A DNA stretch of 64,000 nt from Rhyacichthys aspro (lineage: Eukaryota; Chordata; Actinopteri; Gobiiformes; Rhyacichthyidae). The DNA lies in NCBI GenBank assembly GCA_036850595.1, contig CM072154.1:17925330-17989329 (forward strand), in the 5' to 3' direction. Under the pieces are notes generated by a model. That model saw only the letters and a list, made by a program, of their open reading frames with translations, did no database searches and was not told where the DNA came from. Of this stretch, positions 49,998 through 62,200 are shown piece by piece; position 1 is the stretch's first letter, and each line of letters starts with the position of its first letter. A program made the position numbers and the translations under genes.

Positions 49998-50507
49998 GTA
50001 AGTCATGGTACAATACACATAGTGAACCCGAGATTGGACCTGTGCAGGCAAACCGTATCTTCACTCTCTAAACAAGATGTATATTACTTAAAAATGCATG
50101 TCTTCACATTTTTATTGAGATTTATGTGTTGAACACGGTCAGTATGCTTCAAGTGCATTAATTCAGTTTTATGATGACATACAGTTTGAGTTTGTGAGAC
50201 TGAGTTGCTGTAAAAGTAGCAGAGCACAGCCTGCTTTACATGCTTCATTTAGAACAAACATCTCTGGTTACAGTCACATAGTGGATCAGTGTTGTCCAAC
50301 TCACATTAAGGACACAAAGTAATCCAGTCGTGTTGAGGAAAACGATCGATGGTCATGACTGTAACCTGCGCTCATTCTTGTGCCACCGCTCAAAGTCCCA
50401 GTGAAAGGCTGATGACAAGGGGCTGAAAGCTGATATTTTCTTTAGGCTTGCTTACTATTTGTAGTGTGACACCATCTGTCCCTCTGCTTTTCCTTGAACC
50501 TAATTAG
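49998..50507 (+). other. rere: rere intron 6 (0.5 kb)
   Basis: Short intron from GTAAGT to CTAATTAG. Nothing else was recognised. Confidence 0.9.
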
Positions 50508-50632
50508 GCCAAGCTTCCAGAGCTGCAGCCTTTTCCCTCTCCTGGTGGCCAGGCCGTGACCGAGAATGAGGAGCTGGTGTGGATGCCAGGGGTCAACGAC
50601 TGTGACCTTCTCATGTACCTCAGAGCCGCAAG
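50508..50632 (+). CDS. rere: rere coding exon 7 (residues 264-304 plus two bases of 305, ELM2)
   Basis: The 125-base exon codes AKLPELQPFPSPGGQAVTEN and then EELVWMPGVNDCDLLMYLRA plus A, the ELM2 core with its WMPG and DLLMYLRAARS motifs. The PSPGGQAVTEN linker is the least conserved part. The acceptor CCTTGAACCTAATTAG is weak: the bases just before AG are not pyrimidine-rich. The donor is GTGAGC at 50633. It enters in phase 0 and leaves in phase 2. Confidence 0.97.
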
Positions 50633-51157
50633 GTGAGCTGGGAAATACAGCACTTTGAACTTAAGCTGAGATACTTAAAACTATTCTTGTCTGTTACGAA
50701 GGAACAAAGTAGCACTGACTGTAAGTACTTTAAAGCACAGACAAGTTGTAAAGTTGTACAACTATAAATCAGTAGAAAAGAATTTGACCTGAACTGAACC
50801 ATCCTCTGACCTCACTTGACTGATGTGTGAAAAAGAAAGTCACTGTGAAGATGCTGTTTCAAAGTCACAAAGGCACAAATTACAATTACTCAACTCAGCT
50901 ATGCTCTTGTGTTCTGCTAGTAGGGGTATTTTATTGCATATCAAAGTTTAATCTGCTGGGTAATTGTTCACACCCTTAACAGTAAGTGTAGCGAGGTTAT
51001 TTTTATCCACATGAGAGTTCGGTTTTTGTGAACTGATACACAAGGTGTTAGAGGCGTCTTTGTATGTACTTCCTGCTGTTAAAAAAACTGATGAAACATG
51101 TATAAATAGTTAATTAAGGTGTCTGTAGTCTTCATTTTAATTCACCTGTGCCCACAG
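50633..51157 (+). other. rere: rere intron 7 (0.5 kb)
   Basis: Intron from GTGAGC to GTGCCCACAG. Nothing else was recognised. Confidence 0.9.
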
Positions 51158-51257
51158 GAGCATGGCTGCCTTTGCGGGGATGTGTGACGGAGGCTCAACA
51201 GAAGACGGGTGCCTAGCTGCCTCTCGAGATGACACTACACTCAACGCACTTAACACT
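51158..51257 (+). CDS. rere: rere coding exon 8 (residues 305-338, ELM2)
   Basis: The 100-base exon codes RSMAAFAGMCDGGSTEDGCL and then AASRDDTTLNALNT, the central helical part of ELM2. The acceptor is GTGCCCACAG and the donor GTGAGT at 51258. It enters in phase 2 and leaves in phase 0. Only single conservative changes are seen against the vertebrate family as I know it. Confidence 0.97.
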
Positions 51258-51890
51258 GTGAGTACTTTACAATACTACTAAACAAAAGACGCTTATTTAA
51301 TGTGGACAAACATAAATACACTTACAGTTTGTGAGCTTAGTTATTGTGCAGAGATGCAGCGATAGGCAATGATGTGCTCCAGAGCCATTGGAGAAGCCCC
51401 CTTTAGTACACCCCCCTCTCCAGCCTGTAATACTCAGGCCATAATGAGGGATTTGTCTGTCACTTTGACAATGAATACTGAGGAATCAAGCACCAGAAAG
51501 AGATTACAATCATCATAAACAGGACATTTATATGCCGACTCTATAAACTGGGGAATTAACATAGCGGGCAGGTCATTGTCACTCGACCTTCCTCTACATT
51601 TGCAATTCCAATGAGTAATGCTTGTTTATTCTCAGTGAAGAAGACTCAGCACCAGCTATTTCACCTGACCGAGTTTAAACCTGCACGGCACTTGCCTTTG
51701 TGTTGTTTATGTCAAAGCCGGCTCAGTGCTAAATATTGCCACAGAAAGACAAGTGAATATCTCTGCGACTCTCAGTCCATAAAAACAAAAAGAAGCCCTC
51801 TTGTATGTGTAGGATTAATAAAAATAACGGTATACTTAAATCCAACTCGATATTTAATGGTAAACCTGAGCGATTTCTTGTCATCCACAG
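51258..51890 (+). other. rere: rere intron 8 (0.6 kb)
   Basis: Intron from GTGAGT to TCATCCACAG. The 95-codon open frame at 51611-51898 runs into exon 9 in a different frame and is not credible. Confidence 0.9.
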
Positions 51891-51989
51891 CTTCATGAGA
51901 GCAGCTACGATGCAGGAAAGGCTCTCCAGCGCCTGGTGAAGAAGCCAGTTCCTAAACTAATAGAGAAATGCTGGTCTGAGGATGAAGTG
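51891..51989 (+). CDS. rere: rere coding exon 9 (residues 339-371, end of ELM2 and start of SANT)
   Basis: The 99-base exon codes LHESSYDAGKALQRLVKKPV and then PKLIEKCWSEDEV. ALQRLVKKP closes ELM2. CWSEDEV opens the SANT domain with its first tryptophan. The acceptor is TCATCCACAG and the donor GTAAGT at 51990. Both borders are in phase 0. Confidence 0.97.
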
Positions 51990-54052
51990 GTAAGTAGAAC
52001 TGCAGTTTTCTAACAGTGTATCTATGTCTCTGCCTTTTGTTTGTGTCAGAGCATGCTTTGTGTCTTTAGAGGGAGCTGTTGAGAGAGTTAAAGCAGGTCG
52101 TCTGGCCTGGTCTGAAAAGATCACTAAAACAGTCTGTTTCCAGCTCCAAGGCTGAAGAGCAGCTGCATCCTGTTTATCGCTCACAGGATAAATCTTTGCT
52201 GTGGAAGACTAGGAAAGGAGGGGAGAAAAGATTGAGGGCCCGCAAACCTAGCCTCCATTTGAATTTAGATGTGAATTTTACCACAGCTGTTGAAGGGCTA
52301 GAATCAGAAAATGGCAGCCCTTCTCTCTGATCAAACACAGCAGCGTGAACTGGTAGGAGGCAAATGAAAGCAGGGAATAACACCATGTCAAAACTGAATG
52401 AGAGCTGCGGCTTTGGCCTTGATGCTTTATGACACACTGCGCTGCATGTTTGTATACCCATTCGCTTTTTAAGATAACACCACCGACTGAGCCCACTGTA
52501 GATCTTAGAAAAACATGCTGCTCTAACACTGACACTTTTTATGATAGTTTTCCCTCCTCCTGGGGGGTGAATTCAGTTTTTTTTTCTACTTTGATATTGT
52601 TTGTAAGACTGAGCCGCGATAGCTCTGAGCTTTGTGAATTCAGCAGCTCACATCAAGTGGAAAAGAATGATTGTATTTAATTTGTACTTGAACACAATGG
52701 GAAAAAGCTAAGGCCCTTAACTGAACCACAACAAATCGCAACAAATCAAGTCAGCCTGCCTTTGCTGGACTTTTTCTGAGTGCTCATGTTCCCGTTTAAG
52801 CACGATCACTGGTGCCGGGATGTACTGCTGTGTTAAGAAATAAAGAGCATGATAATACTTCACTCCTGCAGCGCAACTACAGGCCTTTTATATACAGCAA
52901 TTTTTAGACAAGAACAAAAATAAACAAAAGAGCACAGATCGAAGACTTATACTTTTCGTTATTGTTAGGTTTTGTTAGGTATAGTTTTAATCACATTCAG
53001 ACTGCACTTTCCAGTCCAGGACACATATTTAATGTCTGTATATGTTGTGTCTGAGCGTTGGGGCAGTCCATAAGCTGCTGTCCACAACCTAAGGGCTGCA
53101 GCCAAGGCCACCGCTCGCAGTGATGTGAAAACCAGTTGTGCGTTTGCAGCCCCAGCCTTGAGGGACAGGTGTAAGTGTAGCCCGTCCCTGACAGCTCACA
53201 GACTCTTCATTTATTTATCATTCTTCGCTGTGCTGTCGTCCTCTTCTGCGTCTCGTTCGCTCCGGGCCTCGTTTCATTATTCCTGCTCTTTTTCACCCCT
53301 CCCTCGGTTCTTTTGGAGATGTGAATAAACGTGACAGTGGGTGCTGCTGAAATGACAGCATCAGCCTGTCTTCAGGGTCACTTGTCACTCTCCCCTCCCC
53401 CTTTGACTTGTGTTACCCCTTCACCATCACCATCTCTCTGGGCCTGCAGCTGCTGTCACACAGGGCTGCTCTGGAAAAATAGTTAGACATGCGCACTCAT
53501 AAAGCAGACATAGCTCCTGTGATTCCCATTTGTAATCCTTTCATTATGGATTGGTAGGCATGTTCTAAATCAAACTCAAAATACTCTTTATTAATCCTCA
53601 ATGGGAAATTCAGTTAGATCTCTTCAAGTCGATTCAGACTTTATCTTCTATAAACTGATTGTTTGTACAGTCTTATGGGATGCATGCAGGCGTCCCGTCC
53701 TGTAGCTCATTGATCTCAGACGTCCACTGGCTGCTCTCTGTTGTTCAAAAGCCCAATGCAGGGGATAGTCCATGTTGTTCAGTATAGCATCCTTCCTGTT
53801 GTGTGTCTGTTGCTCCACTGCTTCAACCACAGTCTCCAAACTAATTCCTTTAGTTGAACCAGCAGTCTTTATTAGTCAGTTGACTTTTCACAACATTTTT
53901 TTAATTTGTCAACAAGCCTGTTTAGAGTTTACTTGTTGATAGACGGAGGATTACCTTTGTTAGATTATAGCCAGGTACAGTCTGGTGCCTTACTATCTGC
54001 AGACTGCAGATTTTAGTGATTTAAGACCTTATACAAAACAAAAGGGATTCAT

Positions 54053-54066
54053 AAAAAAAAAAAAAA
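54053..54066. repeat. Poly(A) run, 14 bases
   Basis: Homopolymer run in AT-rich intron sequence. No associated retroelement was recognised. Confidence 0.9.
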
Positions 54067-56787
54067 TCCTAAGTCCCCATTTGTACACTGCATCAAGCAA
54101 TTTATTACATTAACTCTGTAAAGTGGACGTTATCTTGGGAACTTAGTATTAGTAGTATTTTACTTTTTTACTCTACTTTACTTAGTATGTTCAAGCCAAA
54201 AAAATAAAATCTTTAATAGCATGTAGATATAGTATAATTTAATATCCTTTTACTTGTTGAAAGTTGTACATTTATCAGTTGCGTGTGACAAGAACTCATT
54301 GCCATTGATAAGGGCAGTAATTTTAGGGTAACTTATCTTTGCCTAGGCTTAGATTGAAAATTATATTGCACTTAAATGTAGCATTTAATAGAAAGGCACT
54401 ACGCAATGAAATGCTGTGACATAAGTAATAAGTACAAGCAGGTTTCATGAACAGTAAAACACCTAAATATGTTATCTGTAATTTAGCTCCCTCACAAAAT
54501 ACCTTTACTAAGACAACTCACTTTGAACACTGTAAAATTACATTAAAGTAAACAGGTCAGCTTCTGTCTAAAACCCATATTGACCTTCACAAAAACAAAA
54601 AGCACTCGTTTTAAACCGTCTCATACAAATCAGTCTGTTGTTTCTGAGTCTAAGAGCAGCCCCACTACACTTTTATGTGGTTATTTGAACAGACGCCAAA
54701 TCAATGCGCTCTACCCACACAGCGCTCACTCGTCTTCCTCCGACGGCTGCAGCATAAACGCTTTCAACGAGGAACAGAGAGCTTTTACATTAAAAGGCCC
54801 AGCAGCTGTTCCTTTTGTTGCCGATAAATGAGGCCTCAGTGAGAAATTGAGCTCATCTCGCAACACTCGATAGTTTTGTAAATGAAAACGGCCACTTGGT
54901 GCAATCCGGTGACAGGATACAGTTTTAATGATAAGATTTTCTCTAATAGGGTTGCGCTGGTTGATTTTTTTTTTTCCCACTTGTTGCCCCTGAAGTACTT
55001 TTTAATACACATTTGGCTGAAGCAGTCAGACTTTCTGGACAGCAACAAACACGGTACATGCTTTTTATAAAAACTGCATGTTTGTAAAATAAATTTGATC
55101 TAAATTATGTATCAAGAATTTTTTAAGCATTCAAAATTAGATGCATCATATTTGTATTAATTTCAATGTAACTCATTACAATTGTTTAACAAAAGCAAAA
55201 AGCCTAATAGTAATAGTAAATTCTAGTGTAGTGTATCTCAGCTTTATGAGCATGTTTGGATTGTTAAACCTATAATTACCAAACATTTCCTGTTATGAAG
55301 TATTGGACAGCCTTTAATTTGGTGAATCATTATCTTTCTTGTTCTGTCATGCCTTCAGCCACAGTAAAAGAAAACACGGAGGCATTTTGAACTTAGAAGT
55401 ATTAATGATCGTCCTCAGCCGACACTGTCATACAGAGTAAATATCTGCTGCTAATCATGCATCGGCCAACAGGAGGTGCCATATAAACAATCAGAAGCGG
55501 CAGTCGTGCAGCGTGTCTCCCTGTCACAGGCAGAGAGGCTGATCTATGACTGCTGTGGGGCAGGAGGCCTATTCCTCAGCCACCCGCGCTGCACCACAGC
55601 TTATCTCCGGCTGTGTCCTCAGCTGATGGATGACTGGAGCGGGCTGCCGACAGCAAGATGGGAGGGGTACGCAGAGGAAGAGGAGACAGAGAAATGTAGT
55701 GGCCCCCCAGTGGTAGACACGAGCCTCCAGATCATAGGCGCACTCAGACCAGAATCACCACAGGCAGATTAACACAACATGGCTCCCTGCTTCCCTGGCT
55801 GGAGGCTGTAGATTATTTTAAAGTTAGATGAGGCTGGAGTTCAGCAGTGTTCTGCAGAGGGCCCTGCGAGCTACAGCTTTAGTGTCAACAGTGTGTTTGG
55901 AGGCATTGTGGTGCCGTGCCAGCAATGCTTTTTAGGATTGTTTGGTAACTAAATATCAGGCAGGATGGGCGTAGGCTGGAATTTCCTGTCACCTTTTGTG
56001 TGGGAAAGTAGAGGCAGAGGATGTTACTGTCTACCAAAAACTAAAGTGTTTTCTAGTTTTAGATGTGATTATATCAGATTATATCACAACATGGAGATTT
56101 ATCTTTAGCTTCTCTGTCTTTGTGAAGAGGATGTGGCTTGTCTAGAGGCTGTCAGTGTGGTTTACCCTCTTTTCCAGCATGTTGTGATTTCCTCTGTGCA
56201 AACTCACTGCAGACTTCACAACAGACAGACATGGCAGTGTTTTTCTGGGGATAGCGGCCCGATTGTCCCCCGGCCTCGAGTTTAAACACATCAGACTGGT
56301 AAAGGTCAGCCTCTAACAACGAGTCAAGTATAATGCCTCCATATTTGTCAAAGTGGCTTTGTGCTGAAGGTTGGACTTGCGTCAGTGTTTTCACAGGATG
56401 ACATTTAGAGGGAATTATGTTCGTCGTATATGCCTCTGTTCTCTGTTTTTCACCACGATACTATCTCAGTACGTGTGTGTGCGTTTTCTTAACCAGTTAT
56501 ACAACTTTTAATAATCAACTCTGGAGCAGGAAGTGCGCACGTACAACAATGGCCTATTGAATCATTTTTCTGCTTCTTGTTCTCTTTTATTCGTGTGCTG
56601 CTGCCTCACAATAGTGCACTGTTCGGCCGAGGGGAAACTCTGGGCGGGGAATCGGCAGTGCTGCGAGCACACTCAGAGAAGCCTGTTGTTTCTGCTCAGC
56701 GATGGCTATTTGGTAGCACTTGCACCCAACCCCCCCTCCCTCCCGTCGCTCATGCTCTGGCTCGCTCGGCCCCTCCTCCACAGTTGT

Positions 56788-56800
56788 GTTTCCTAGCAAC
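56788..56800. promoter_or_regulatory. X-box-like site in GC-rich intronic patch
   Basis: GTTTCCTAGCAAC has one mismatch to GTNRCC, one-base spacer, RGYAAC. It lies in a locally CpG-enriched patch about 130 bases before the G-rich tract, so a regulatory role is possible but unproven. Confidence 0.25.
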
Positions 56801-56923
56801 GCGGGGCTGGAGCAATCGGAGCAGGGGCAGGATTCAGGGAGCAGATTGGCGGATGATTTATTAGCTGGGCTGGAGAGCAGTGAGCCCAGGCAGCTGAAAT
56901 GGAGCCTTAAAGTGGAGCCGACA

Positions 56924-56982
56924 TGGAGAGGAGGGGGAGGAGGAGGGGGAGGAAGAGGAACAGGACGGGAGGGGCGAGAGCA
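56924..56982 (+). repeat. G-rich purine tract, possible G-quadruplex
   Basis: Runs of five, five, three and four G occur within about 50 bases, separated by AGGAGGA- and AGGAAGAGG-type purine spacers. One spacer is long, so quadruplex formation is plausible but not certain. Confidence 0.6.
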
Positions 56983-59153
56983 GCACGGGCTCCTCTATGG
57001 AGATGGATGGACAGACTGAGTAAATAGTACAGTTAGGGAACATAATTAAGGTGACATAATTAGGACAGACTCCAGACGGCATGGGCACATCTAACTCATG
57101 TTTGTCAGGGCAGGTAATGACGCAGCAGAAGTGGAGAGCTTTGAACTGCGCAGAAATACATCCATCCCGAGGACTAACGGTGCACCAGGAGTATTCAAAT
57201 ATTGATCTCATTTTGTCCACACACTTTATTAAAAGCATTATATCACCTGAATATTTACTCTACGCAGTCAGAGCTTTCAAATAATCCCCTGCTGTTTACT
57301 CTGTGAATCTGTGCAGTGGCAGTGTCTTGGTTATGTGCAAAAGTTTGAGTGACAGTTCAAATGGCGAGCGGCTCTTAACCCCTTGAGTGGCTGAGGATGG
57401 TGGCACGTGTGCGAGCGCTCGTGTTGGAGACGGCTCCATCTACTGGCTAATGAGCTGCTACACTTAGAGACTGATTAATGCAAATGAGCCGGTCCTTGTC
57501 ACTCATGATGTAGCCTCTGCTTCAGCCGTCACTGCTCCTCCACATCTGGCTTTTAATCCTGTGTTTTGTGGTTTCTTATTTAGTCTACTTTTACCCACTT
57601 TGTACTTAGGTATTTCACAATTACACATAACAGACTTAAACTTTGAGTGCGTTTGAAGAGACGAGGGTAAAGACAGTGTTTCACTTTGTTGTCAGGAGAG
57701 GTCTAGTGTTGCTCTGTTATTATTTTTCTCTTAAAAGAAGGCTGTGTTTTACGAGCGGCTGTGTTGCTTCAGTAAATTTGCTCTTTGTTCCCAACAAAGC
57801 TGGGTATGTAAACAATCTGTGGTTACATAACATACTGTACTTGGCGTGGAAAATGAACTCCTCACCTCTGTCCAGACTCCATGCCTGGTTTTGCTTGTTG
57901 CATGTCTCTTTCCTCTGTGTCCAAGACCTTTCTCTACACAAATTGTCTGAGACTGCCTTCCCTCTCACTTTGGCAGCCAGTCCAGTTTGTGTACTCTCAG
58001 CTCTCAGTGCATTCAGAGCAGTGCTGTATTTACCTCTCAAGAAAATGGGCACTTTTAGCTTTGTGTGAACCCCAAGCAGTGGCCTGGCTCTCACACTTAG
58101 CGGGGAGAGACTTTCAGCTTCACGGGATAAACAGCAGCGTGTCTGACACTAACATGGATCACTGGACTCCACTCCGGGTTTTCCAGCCCGCCGTGAACCA
58201 GAGGCTCTCTTGCAGAAAGATCACATGTAAAGCCTTCCCCTTTGTAGTGGAAGAGCAGAGAGTGACAAGCTATTTCTTGCTTGTAAAAATAACAGCGAAA
58301 AGAGCGATGTATCTTCGGAAATGTTGTGGATTTGCTCCTTTATTTTCCCTTTTTACCCGTGGCTGGATGTAAAGATCGGCGCCGTGCTCTCTCAGGACTT
58401 TAGCCTGCTTTTTGCTGGAGTTACTTGGTGGAAACGCTTGGCTGAGATCACTGAGGAACGGGGCTCGCCTCTGGAACAAGAAAGTAAATCTGTTTGTCTG
58501 CTTCGCTGGTTATGAATGTTTTCAGCCTAGACTTTATGCCTTGCTGTGTGCCTCTTAAAGGAAAACAAATACATTTAGGCTGCTCTTGGTGCTGTTTGTG
58601 CCGTTGTGATTTTGTTTGTGTGCGCAGTGAGCTGAGCTGTAGTGTCCACATTTAGTTCATGTCAGATTGAGCCCGATCTTAGCAGAGAGGAATATCTGTC
58701 ACTGAGCTGCTCACTGCCTTTCTATTTTCTATTTATTTTTAATTGTCTGTTTTACATTTGAACATGTTTTGTATGATTTTACAAATGTCAATTACCTAGT
58801 TTGAAATAGACACAGTTTTACACAGAGACTTAAGGGTTTAGCTCAACTTTTCTTGTCTGTCCTCGTCTATAATTACAGCATGTTAATCTGTCTCTCTGGT
58901 GTATATATATTGTGCTAGTCTTATTTTAAGAGAATTTTGTCTCCACGTAAAAAGACAATCTAAATCTCAGTGTCTTTAGAAACATTTCCTTTCGTGCTCC
59001 GTGTTTACTTCTGAGTTTTAAAAGACGTCAGAGGTTTTTCGATACACACCAAACCTCTCAGACCACAGACGAACCAAATGAAAACAGTGTTTTTGTCGTG
59101 GTGCTAGACACTCACTTTATGCGGCCGACGTTTTCTCAAATACTAACTCGGCA

Positions 59154-59193
59154 TTTTTTTTTCTCCTTTCTTTCTTTCTTTCTCTCTCTCTCT
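59154..59193. repeat. T/C microsatellite forming the polypyrimidine tract of exon 10
   Basis: A T run is followed by (TTTC)n and (TC)n. It ends 14 bases before the acceptor AG of exon 10, so it doubles as the splicing pyrimidine tract. Length variation could influence exon 10 inclusion. Confidence 0.8.
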
Positions 59194-59207
59194 GTGAAAA
59201 ATTGCAG

Positions 59208-59288
59208 AAGCGCTTCATTAAAGGATTGAGACAGTTCGGCAAAAACTTCTTCAGGATCCGGAAAGAGCTTCTGCCCAACAAAGAAACG
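59208..59288 (+). CDS. rere: rere coding exon 10 (residues 372-398, SANT)
   Basis: The 81-base exon codes KRFIKGLRQFGKNFFRIRKE followed by LLPNKET, the second helix and linker of the SANT domain. SANT domains are Myb-like folds that pair with ELM2 to bind and activate HDAC1/2. The acceptor is AAAATTGCAG and the donor GTAAGA at 59289. Both borders are in phase 0. The next family exon (third SANT helix, YYYWKKTPEA) is not in the window. Confidence 0.96.
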
Positions 59289-62200
59289 GTAAGAGGATTC
59301 ATTACAGCTTTTATCACATTTATTAAAGCTACATGCGCTGCTCTGCTAACTAATCAAAAGCTCGGGCAGTTTAGCCGTGATATTTTGAGCTTTATAACCT
59401 GAGGCCTTATTGATAAGAAGTAAGTGGCTGCCCACAACTCTGCAACTATAGTATTATCTGACTTCACTTTAGGCTGTATGAAAAAGAAATCCCACTCGAG
59501 TTAACTATATCGGGAAAGACAAAAGTGCAGTTTCCAGATTTAGCCACAGAAAGCTGGAGTGGTGTGCTGAAGACTAATTAGCACCCGCTGTTAGCAGTAA
59601 ACAAGCAGTAGTAAACAAATGCTGAACCACATTATATGCTTTAACTATTCAGATTCAGTTGTTCACACTAAATTACAGGCACCACATTAAGTGTCAAGTT
59701 TAACTATATGAATGTAGTTTGTTTAATACCAAACTTATGAAGCATTATGACACATTACACTGATTACATTGGTTTAAAAGAGATTGTATATCAAAATTAG
59801 TATTATTGTTCCTGTGTTGGACTAATGTTTGTTTATTTTCATATCTGACCCAGTTTAAGGAGGGTTATTGCCTTCTTACAGTGGCTGCTGTTAAGAATTC
59901 ACTTTTGTTACAGAAATCGGTCAAATCCGAACAATGTTTAACCACGACAGTTTAAAGGAAGTATTTCTGTTATTTTAACTTTAGCTTTGAGTCCGGTCAG
60001 TGTTGATTGTGTAACAAAGAAAATGGAGCTGAGTTATGGACTCACAGACTTAGAAAGTGCTGTCATGGGCTCCCTATTTTTGCCACTAGATGGAGGTGTG
60101 AGCTAATGCAGTGTTTTGGGGTATTGTGTATACAGTCAAATTTGAAAACAACATATAATCCTTTGAATCCAAATGAAAAGTCATTTTTTTGGCTGCAGGT
60201 AACATTGCATTTTCCCATAAACCAAAGCAACAGTAGCCCATTTACCTTCATTCAGTTACATACAAACAACAGTACTGCTAACAACTAACCTGTTAAGCTA
60301 AAAGCATAGGTCATATACAGCTCACTTGATGCCTGTTTTCACCTGCTCCAGCATTGTTTAAACCCTGTATTTACTTGGCTCTGGTGCTTATTGTATCCAA
60401 AATATGTCACTTACTTTTCCTTTTGGGACATCATATCAAAACCTAAAACAGGCATAACACAAGTTGTAGTACCTTATCAGACTGACACAGGCTGTAAAAT
60501 GTATATTTAGTCACAGTGAAATCGTCAGGCCTGACCCCAAAAGGTTCAGATTAGGAACAGAATATTTGTGGGATTAAAAGGGAACATGTTGTACGAGTTG
60601 CTCCAAAGAGGTCCACAAGTCGGACTCGGTTGTTAAATAATTCTCCGATCTGTGTTTTGATTGGTGAAGCGGCGCAGGGCTGGCTGTTTTCTCCAGGCTG
60701 CTCCTGCTGGAAGTGTGCCCATATAGTGCTGACACAGACATCAAAGCCAAATCAAAGGTGTTTGTCATAGTTCCCTGCTTCATTTCGGTGTCTGCTCTGA
60801 GGCGGGGATACGTCCGCTCAGCTCAAATATATTTTTACATAACGTGTCATATTTTTTGTCAGGATCACTTAAACCACCGCCTCTTTTATGCCCCATTATT
60901 CATTCCTCAAAACCAATTTAAGGCTCTTGAATAAGAGATTAAAGAATGTGAATACAGTTTCCCCACAAAGGTTTCCTCAATTATTTTGACTGTTTTTTGA
61001 AATGTATGACTAGTCCAGCTGATTGGCTATAAAGGAGGTATTAATGCAATTCAACCTAGAGGGGGAGTCTATTTGGCAGCGGTGGAGGTAATAGACCTAC
61101 TCCAGGATCTGGGCCTGCCACCACCACAGAGCACCGAAAGATTAATTTTCCCCCTGCAAATGGAAAATAAACTGCCCTTTAAACATATGAAAAGAGAGGA
61201 AAATGACTGCAGTGCAAGGGGAGGGTGGAAGCGACGAGGACAGGCTGAGGTTGGCTCCATATACAAACTAAAAAAGCAGAGTTGTCACGAGCAGAAAGAA
61301 AGAATAAACTCTACTGAAGGCTGACCTTGCTTTTGTGCTCGAAGACTGGTTTTCACATCCATCTCTGCAACAATATCTGAAAATGTTTGAGTGACATTAT
61401 CTCGACTCACAGACATGCATTTCTGTGACGCTGTTAAAAACTAAAAAAGAGCTGTTTTTTTCAAACGCTGCTGTGCTGTGACATGTCCTGCCTCGAGTCG
61501 TGGCCTGACCGACGCTGCCACTGAACTCGAACTGAGCACAAAGCCTTTAGGCAGATGTCCAGAGCTCCTGAGGTCCCATACAGCCTGTCTGCCTCTCACT
61601 CCCGCTAGCTGCCATTAGCCGCGCTGCCCCCTTCGGAGCTATTGCCGATGCCAAGGGTAAGCACCCGGCGCTGTGTAAACACACCAGGCCCCACTAGCAC
61701 TCAGGAATGCTGTATATAAAGTCACATAAAGGCCCACGGGGGAAGTGGGTGTGTCATCTGACCGTCTGCCTCGGCCTGCACTGCCACCATTTCCTCTGCT
61801 CCTCTCAGGACGTCAGGGAACATGAGCCTGCTGCTGCCCCCAGTTCAACAGCTAAATATGCTGAAACGGCAGATAGATTGTATTTTTACTTTATAATATG
61901 TTGACTTTTGCCTGTCACACAAACAAATCCCATTTGTGACACATCTATGACTCTAAAACAAAGTGGAGGTGGCTTTATCTGTAACACACTATTGTCTGTC
62001 TTTAATTTACCTTTTTTTTAATCTTTTGTTTACACTGGATGGATGTTTTTGGGGGTGTAGCTCTCAGCCAATCACAGCTCACAGAAGAAAGATAAATACA
62101 GCCAAACTATTTGACAGTGAGCAAGAGTCCATTAAAATCCAGTGTAAACCTGGGTTTGACCTGGATGGAGCATAGTCCAAATTTATTTACAAATATTTAT

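Larger units (their letters stand above)
51990..59207 (+). other. rere: rere intron 9 (7.2 kb)
   Basis: Bounded by GTAAGT and AAAATTGCAG. It holds a 14-base A run (54053-54066), a GC-rich and G-rich patch (56530-56982) and overlapping open frames at 57643-58372 on both strands that match no family I know. A pyrimidine microsatellite lies just before the acceptor. No further exon is supported. Confidence 0.85.

Noticed and set aside
57643..58372. Overlapping open frames of 141 and 163 codons (+) and 124 codons (-) in intron 9
   Set aside because: Three overlapping frames on both strands, none with family features, splice context or low stop-codon bias confined to one frame. Most likely chance.
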